This document shows positions 36,443 through 41,064 of a stretch of DNA of 41,064 nucleotides, piece after piece. The DNA is from Streptomyces altiplanensis. Its GTDB lineage: Bacteria > Actinomycetota > Actinomycetes > Streptomycetales > Streptomycetaceae. The stretch's first letter is position 1. Every line of letters begins with the position of its first letter. The stretch is from positions 1-41,064 of the forward strand of contig RHMC01000053.1 in the NCBI GenBank assembly GCA_003719395.1, in the 5' to 3' direction. A program made the translations under genes and the position numbers. Below the pieces are notes generated by a model. The model saw only the letters and a list, made by a program, of their open reading frames with translations. It made no database searches and was not told the origin of the DNA.

Positions 36443-38628
36443 ATGCGGTCGGGCGCGCCGGGCCTGGCGTAGTACCAGCCCTGCGCGGTGTCGCAGCCCA
36501 GCGCGCGCAGCTGCGCGGCCTGTGCGCCCGTCTCCACGCCCTCCACCGTCACGTCCAGGTCCAGGCTGTGTGCCAGTGCCACGATGCCCTCGACGATCTT
36601 CAGGTCGACGGTGTCGGCCGGATGCTGCTGCATGGACCGGGTGAAGGAACGGTCCAGCTTGAGCACGCTCACCGGCAGCCTGCGCAGATTGGCGAGGTTG
36701 GAGTAGCCGGTGCCGAAGTCGTCGAGCGCGATGTCCACGCCCATCTCGGCGAGCTGGCGCAGCGGCTTGAGCAGGTCGTCGTCGGCGCCGATCAGCGCCG
36801 ACTCGGTGACCTCCAGGCACAGCGCACTCGGCTCCAGGCCCGCCCGCTCCAGCACGTCCACCGTGTCGGAGACCAGACCGGGGTGGCGCAGCTGCATCGG
36901 CGAGAGGTTCACGTTGATGCGCAGCGGCCCGCCGTCGGAGTGCCGCTTCTGCCAGAACCTGGCCTGGCGTACGGACTCTTCGAGCACCCAGCGGCCGAGC
37001 GGCACGATCAGCCCGGTGTGCTCGGCGAGCGGTATGAACCGGTCGGGGCCGAGGACGCCGTGCTGCGGATGGCACCAGCGCACCAGTGCCTCCGCACCGT
37101 GCACACTGCCGTCGCCGAGATGCACCAGCGGCTGGTACTCGATGAAGAACTCGCCCCGCTCCAGCGCGGCGGGCAGGGCGTTGGTGAGTCCGTGCCGGGT
37201 GATGGCGCGGGCGTCCGCCTCCGCGTCGGCCGTCTCGAAGCGGTTGCCGCCCGCCGACTTGGCGCGGTACATGGTGATGTCGGCGCTCCGCAGCACCTCG
37301 GCGGGACCGCGTTCGCCCGCCGGGCCCTCGACGATGCCGATGCTGCCGCGTACCGTCAGGTCACGGCCCTCGATGCGGATCGGGGCCGACAGCGCGGTCA
37401 GGATGCGGGTGGCGAGCTCGTCCACCTCCCGGCGGGTGTCGGGGCCCGTGGTCAGCGCCGCGAACTCGTCACCGCCGAGCCTGGCCACCATCTCGCCGGG
37501 CGCCGTCGCGCAGCTCTGCAGCCGGTCGGCGACCTCCACGAGGAGCCGGTCGCCCGCCGAGTGGCCGAGGCTGTCGTTGACCGCCTTGAAGCCGTCGAGA
37601 TCGAGGTAGCACAGGCCGAAGCGCATGCCGTCGCCCGCGGACAGCGCCTTCTCCAGGCGCTCGAAGAACAGCGTGCGGTTGGGCAGACCCGTCAGCGCGT
37701 CGTGGGTGGCCTCGTAGCGGAGCCGCAGATTGAGCAGTCGCCGCTCGGTGGTGTCTTCCATGAGCGCCAGCTGGTACTGCGGCTTCCCGTCGGCGTCGCG
37801 CAGCAGCGAGACCGTCAGGTTGGTCCACAGGACGGTGCCGTCGGTGCGGTAGTACGGCTTCTCGACGCGGTAGTTCTCACGTTCGCCCCGCACCAGTTCG
37901 CCGTACAGCCGCCACACGTGGGGCGTGTCCTCGGGGTGGGCCCACTCGCTCACCTTCTTGCCGCGCACGTGGTGACCGAGCCCGCCGAACATCCGCATGA
38001 GCGCGTCGTTGACCTCCAGGATGTTGCCGTCGAGGTCGGCGATGCCGATGCCGATCGCCGCGCCCTCGAAGACCGCGCGTAAGCGGGTCTCGGTGGCGTG
38101 CAGTGCCTTCTGCGCCTCGGTGCTGGCCAGGAGCGACGACCGTGCGAGGGCCTCCTGCTCGGCGAGGGTGCGCTCACGGAGGGCCTGCGCGAAGCCGGCG
38201 GCGACGGCGTGCTGGAGGCGGGCGCAGCGGGCCCGCTGCTCCTCGGTCCCGGCGGGCGAGTCGTCCTCCCCGGCGCAGTACAGCACCAGGTAGGAGTCGA
38301 CCACTCCGAGCGTACGGACGAGGGCGTCCGGGTCGGTGCAGTGCGCGGCGACCAGGGCGGCGCCGACCTCGTACGCGGGCGTGGTGTCGAAGGGCCGCCG
38401 GTGCAGAGCCTCGCTCAGCTTCCGGGCGAGCGGCAGCAGGTGCCGTTCGACCTCGGGGCGGGTCATGGAGGTGGCGGTGACGGGGAAGACGGCCCGGCTC
38501 CAGATCGTCGCGAACCGGTCGAGCCTGTCGTCGAGTCTGTCGCCGGGTCCGTCGTCGGGGCCGCCCGCGGCTCCCTGCTCGGCGGCCGGCCCGGATCCGG
38601 GCTCCGGCGCCTGTGCTGGCACGCTCAC
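36412..38628 (-). CDS. rmdA: PAS-GGDEF-EAL c-di-GMP enzyme (RmdA type)
   Basis: 738 residues, intact. Residues 1-175 are a cytoplasmic N-terminal helical region without membrane helices; PAS/PAC about 180-300 (RLRAVFEGAAIGIGIADLDG); GGDEF domain about 305-470 with the intact catalytic motif RLGGDEFAAL (385-389); EAL domain about 480-735 with intact GAEALVRW (513-515) and the metal-site loop ALDDFGTGYSNL. The soluble PAS-GGDEF-EAL layout matches RmdA, a c-di-GMP phosphodiesterase affecting Streptomyces development (SCO0928 as I recall it). Both catalytic motifs look functional. Starts GTG 38628 within a GTGA overlap with the upstream methyltransferase, so the two are coupled. Confidence 0.9.
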   Translation of the reverse strand: MSVPAQAPEPGSGPAAEQGAAGGPDDGPGDRLDDRLDRFATIWSRAVFPVTATSMTRPEVERHLLPLARKLSEALHRRPFDTTPAYEVGAALVAAHCTDPDALVRTLGVVDSYLVLYCAGEDDSPAGTEEQRARCARLQHAVAAGFAQALRERTLAEQEALARSSLLASTEAQKALHATETRLRAVFEGAAIGIGIADLDGNILEVNDALMRMFGGLGHHVRGKKVSEWAHPEDTPHVWRLYGELVRGERENYRVEKPYYRTDGTVLWTNLTVSLLRDADGKPQYQLALMEDTTERRLLNLRLRYEATHDALTGLPNRTLFFERLEKALSAGDGMRFGLCYLDLDGFKAVNDSLGHSAGDRLLVEVADRLQSCATAPGEMVARLGGDEFAALTTGPDTRREVDELATRILTALSAPIRIEGRDLTVRGSIGIVEGPAGERGPAEVLRSADITMYRAKSAGGNRFETADAEADARAITRHGLTNALPAALERGEFFIEYQPLVHLGDGSVHGAEALVRWCHPQHGVLGPDRFIPLAEHTGLIVPLGRWVLEESVRQARFWQKRHSDGGPLRINVNLSPMQLRHPGLVSDTVDVLERAGLEPSALCLEVTESALIGADDDLLKPLRQLAEMGVDIALDDFGTGYSNLANLRRLPVSVLKLDRSFTRSMQQHPADTVDLKIVEGIVALAHSLDLDVTVEGVETGAQAAQLRALGCDTAQGWYYARPGAPDRIHTLLLADAV

Positions 38629-39437
38629 TGCTTGCGTCCCACCCCTGCATAGCCCGAGTAGGCGTACGGATCCTCCTGCGCGGCCGGGATCTCGGGCCGC
38701 CAGTCCGGCATCGGGACGAGTCCCGGCTCGACCATCGCGTACCCCTCGAAGAACCGTGCGATCTCCTCGCGCGAGCGCATGACCAGCGGGTTCTTGATGT
38801 CCTTGTAGACCCCGACTGTGCCGCCCGCCTGCTCCTCGGGGATCGGGATCCCCTCGTAGGAGGCGTGGGTCAGGATCACGACGCTTCCCGGCGCGAGGGC
38901 GTCGCGCAGGGTGGCGACGGCGGCCTGCGGATCGTCGGCGTCCTCGACGAAGTGGAGTACGGCGACGATCAGCAGCGCCACCGGCCGGTCCAGGTCGATG
39001 AGTTCGCCGACCACGGGGTCGTTCAGGATCTCCTGCGGCTTGCGCAGATCGGCCGCGGTTATGCCGGCCCGGTCGTTGCCCGCGAGCACGGCCCGGCTGT
39101 GCGCGACGGCGACCGGGTCGTGGTCGACGTACGCCACGCGGGCCTCGGGGTCGGCGGCCTGGGCGACCTCGTGGACATTGCCGAAGGTCGGTATGCCGGA
39201 TCCGATGTCGAGGAACTGGGTGATGCCCTCGCCGACCGCGAAGCGCACCGCGCGGCGCATGAACGCCCGGTTCGCCTGCATGACCTTCGGGAGGCCCGGC
39301 ATGAACTCCATGGCCTTGCGGGCCGCCTCCCTGTCGACCTCGAAATTGTGCGAACCGCCCAGGTAGAAGTCGTAGATCCGGGACACGCTCGGCACCGAGA
39401 GGTCGATGCCCTGGGGTGCCCAGGCGGGTCGCTCCAT
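38625..39437 (-). CDS. SAM-dependent methyltransferase (DUF574 family)
   Basis: 270 residues, intact. The family pattern is clear: VPSVSRIYDFYLGGSHNFEV at the N-terminus, SAM-binding FLDIGSGIPTFGNVHEVAQ, VAYVDHDPVAVAHSRAVL, ALLIVAVLHFVEDADDP, and the C-terminal EEIARFFEGYAMVEPGLVPM. This family is strongly expanded in Streptomyces and of unknown substrate; some members are tied to development or secondary metabolism. ATG 39437 behind GGAGA is preferred over TTG 39449. Its stop overlaps the rmdA start, suggesting a shared role or simply shared transcription. Confidence 0.88.
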   Translation of the reverse strand: MERPAWAPQGIDLSVPSVSRIYDFYLGGSHNFEVDREAARKAMEFMPGLPKVMQANRAFMRRAVRFAVGEGITQFLDIGSGIPTFGNVHEVAQAADPEARVAYVDHDPVAVAHSRAVLAGNDRAGITAADLRKPQEILNDPVVGELIDLDRPVALLIVAVLHFVEDADDPQAAVATLRDALAPGSVVILTHASYEGIPIPEEQAGGTVGVYKDIKNPLVMRSREEIARFFEGYAMVEPGLVPMPDWRPEIPAAQEDPYAYSGYAGVGRKQ

Positions 39438-39590
39438 CAATGTCTCCAACTCATCGCCACGGGACGTCCGGTCATGGCCAAGACCGGCGTTCGAGCCGAG
39501 GCTACTGATCGGCAGGCATCAGAGCGAGCAAAAACGGAAATTGACGGTCCGTTCTGGGTCACACACCACAGGCATGTGCGACACATACGA

Positions 39591-39628
39591 CCGGCCCGCC
39601 CACCGCACGAAGCGGAAGGACGGGCCGG
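39591..39628 (-). terminator. Hairpin downstream of the repeat lipoprotein gene
   Basis: CCGGCCCG (39591-39598) pairs with CGGGCCGG (39621-39628) across a 22-base loop, 38 bases past the lipoprotein stop on the - strand. It probably separates that gene from the methyltransferase-rmdA pair. Confidence 0.4.
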
Positions 39629-39665
39629 CCCGGCCGGGCACCACAGCGTGGGGACGCTGCCGGAA

Positions 39666-40640
39666 CTACGCGGGCGCGCCGACCAGCTTGCCCTCGGGCG
39701 AGACCGCGTACCAAGTGCCGCCGACCCCCTGGCCGTTGGTGTCACCCGGCTTCGCGTCGCCCGAGAAGGTGTAGACGGGCCAGCAGTCGATCGTCTGCTG
39801 CTGGACACCGTCGGGACGGTCGAAGACGACGAAGCCCTTCTTGAGGATGCCGTCGGTGTCGTTCTTCCCGACCGGCGGGACGACCGGCCACTTGTCCAGG
39901 CAGGCGCCGGTGCAGGCCGTCTTCATCGGCCAGGCCGAGTCCTTCTTGAACCGGTAGACCGTCATCCCCTTGGAGTCGACCACGATGTCGCCGAGTTCGG
40001 GGTCCTCGCGTACGGACATGCCCGCGAGGCCGGAGGGGTTCTCGGCGGCGTCGTCCTGCGTGCCGCCCGCCGCGCCCGGTGCGGCCTTCTTCCCGTCGGG
40101 GGCGGAGGCGAACCAAGTACCGCCGACGCCCTGGCCCTTGGCGTCGCCGGGCTCGGTGTCCTTGGCGAAGCGGTACATGGGCCAGCCGCCGATGGTGAGC
40201 TGCTTGGTGCCGTCGGCCCTGGCGACCTCGCCGATCGCCGAGGCATCGGTGCCGGGGGCGGCCGTGGCATCGCCCGCGGGCACGACCGGCCAGGCCTTCG
40301 CACAGTCGCCGTCGCAATTCGACTTCGGCGGACTGGCGGTGTCCTTGTCGAACCGGTACAGCGTGAAGCCCCTGCTGTCGGTGACGACCTTGCCGAGCTT
40401 CTTGCTGTCCCAGACGGCGAGCCGGCCCGCGGCCCTGGGCGCGGCGGCCTGTTCACCGGGTGCGTCGGCGTAGCCGTTGCCCGAGCCGTAGCCGTTCTCC
40501 GCGGGCTGTCGCGCGGGGTTGGCATTGCCCACGGACTGGCCGTTGGGAGATTCGGTCGCCTTGTCCTGACCGCACGCCGCCGTCAGCACCATCACAGCCG
40601 CCGCCGTCACCGCGAGCGAGACGTTCCGCCAGGTCTTCAT
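39666..40640 (-). CDS. Lipoprotein with four PF03640 Yx(FWY)xxD repeats
   Basis: 324 residues, intact. A lipoprotein signal ends in VLTAAC with Cys23 as anchor, followed by a Gly/Asn/Ala-rich linker to about residue 70. Four repeats of the secreted-repeat domain follow: copies 1 and 3 (GFTLYRFDKDTASPPKSNCD; GMTVYRFKKDSAWPMKTACT, each with a Cys pair and KAWPVV/DKWPVV), and copies 2 and 4 (WPMYRFAKDTEPGDAKGQGV; WPVYTFSGDAKPGDTNGQGV). The internal arrangement is therefore a duplicated two-repeat unit. The function is unknown; the protein is surface-attached. Confidence 0.88.
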   Translation of the reverse strand: MKTWRNVSLAVTAAAVMVLTAACGQDKATESPNGQSVGNANPARQPAENGYGSGNGYADAPGEQAAAPRAAGRLAVWDSKKLGKVVTDSRGFTLYRFDKDTASPPKSNCDGDCAKAWPVVPAGDATAAPGTDASAIGEVARADGTKQLTIGGWPMYRFAKDTEPGDAKGQGVGGTWFASAPDGKKAAPGAAGGTQDDAAENPSGLAGMSVREDPELGDIVVDSKGMTVYRFKKDSAWPMKTACTGACLDKWPVVPPVGKNDTDGILKKGFVVFDRPDGVQQQTIDCWPVYTFSGDAKPGDTNGQGVGGTWYAVSPEGKLVGAPA

Positions 40641-40855
40641 GTCGACTCCTGTGCACCGGGGTTGAGTCGCGACGCTGCAGTGCGTCGCTCATGGCCCTAG
40701 GTACGGGCGAAGGGCACCCGGGTGTTCAAAGCGTTCGCGAAATTCCCCATGATCTCCGATGCACAGGCAGGGCGATCACGAACGCAAAACCATAAAAGTC
40801 CCACCCATCAGGGGAATCAGGAGCAGTTACGGCGTGCCGGAGGCGCACTCCGACC

Positions 40856-41064
40856 ATGCTCACCGACGTGCACTCTCCGCCTTTGGGACGCCTGTTGGCC
40901 GCCACCACCCTGACCTGGCTGCTGCTGAGCCCTGTTCCGTCCGCGGCCGACAGCTGTGCGTACGCCTCTATTTCGCCGAACGGTGAGGTGTCGTCGGCTC
41001 GGCGATCGCCGTGGCGGGAAGCGGGACCTGCACGGCGGGCCCGAAACCGAACGCTCTCCGCTCC
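40856..41064 (+). CDS. Secreted protein of unknown function, 5' part only
   Basis: Starts MLTDVHSPPLGRLLAATTLT and has a Sec-type signal peptide (WLLLSPVPSAADS). After about 40995 the frame looks shifted: the next frame reads GSAIAVAGSGTCTAGPKPNA, which is more protein-like (Ala/Val strands, a Cys). The gene runs off the end of the window, so its family cannot be judged. It is divergent from the repeat lipoprotein. Confidence 0.55.
   Translation, partial: MLTDVHSPPLGRLLAATTLTWLLLSPVPSAADSCAYASISPNGEVSSARRSPWREAGPARRARNRTLSA

Noticed and set aside
39615..39650. GGCCGG-rich palindromes as an attachment site or origin
   Set aside because: Short self-complementary G/C runs are frequent by chance here and are better explained as a terminator after the lipoprotein gene; no tRNA or integrase is present.
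40734..40741. TTCGCGAA palindrome as an operator of the repeat lipoprotein
   Set aside because: An 8-base palindrome of this type occurs often by chance in such DNA, and no regulator gene adjoins it.

Overview
The window is high-GC actinobacterial chromosome, almost certainly Streptomyces. The signs are third-position G/C codons throughout, GTG starts, GGAGG-type ribosome sites, TAGGGT-like -10 boxes, an ergothioneine operon, the double-IclR regulator PobR, an RmdA-type c-di-GMP enzyme, and several protein families that Streptomyces favours. There is no tRNA, rRNA, CRISPR array or phage module.

Layout. 0-8.4 kb: an anti-sigma-like ATPase, a phosphoribosyltransferase/hydrolase fusion, a TetR regulator with a long extra C-terminal domain divergent from a stand-alone clpX, a double VOC protein, a DUF2087 protein, and a flavin disulfide reductase divergent from a thioredoxin. 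8.4-11.5 kb: two damaged IS5-type transposases flank a secreted lectin-CE2 esterase. 11.6-18.7 kb: a solute-binding-fold protein without a signal peptide, then an aromatic catabolism block (thiolase, pobA, aldehyde dehydrogenase in one operon, divergent from pobR). 18.9-24.4 kb: a TIGR02452 macro-domain-like gene carrying a small palindromic insertion, then the translationally coupled egtABCD operon. 24.6-28.9 kb: dodecin, a HAD phosphatase, a luciferase-like oxidoreductase and a UvrA paralogue. 28.9-31.9 kb: the most interesting block, a WXG100 protein, a 534-residue WXG/papain-like cysteine protease, a chagasin-like (I42) inhibitor lipoprotein and an overlapping small unknown gene, all co-directional. 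32-36.4 kb: three-gene succinate dehydrogenase sdhCAB with a divergent LysR regulator. 36.4-41 kb: rmdA, a SAM methyltransferase, a Yx(FWY)xxD-repeat lipoprotein and a truncated secreted protein.

Functionally, the aromatic block should convert an aromatic aldehyde to 4-hydroxybenzoate, then to protocatechuate, and supply the last thiolase of the beta-ketoadipate route, under PobR control. The egt genes make hercynylcysteine sulfoxide from Cys, Glu and His; the final lyase is not in the window. The WXG100/protease/inhibitor block looks like a type VII-exported protease encoded beside its own surface-anchored inhibitor.

A caution about quality. About half the genes between 0 and 29.3 kb carry single-base frameshifts at which the expected protein resumes in another frame, whereas ten consecutive genes from 29.3 to 40.7 kb are intact. 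Many shifts are a lost base in a short G/C run, and three share the same context. I read most as sequence errors and give the full intended span of each gene, but real decay cannot be excluded from this sequence alone.
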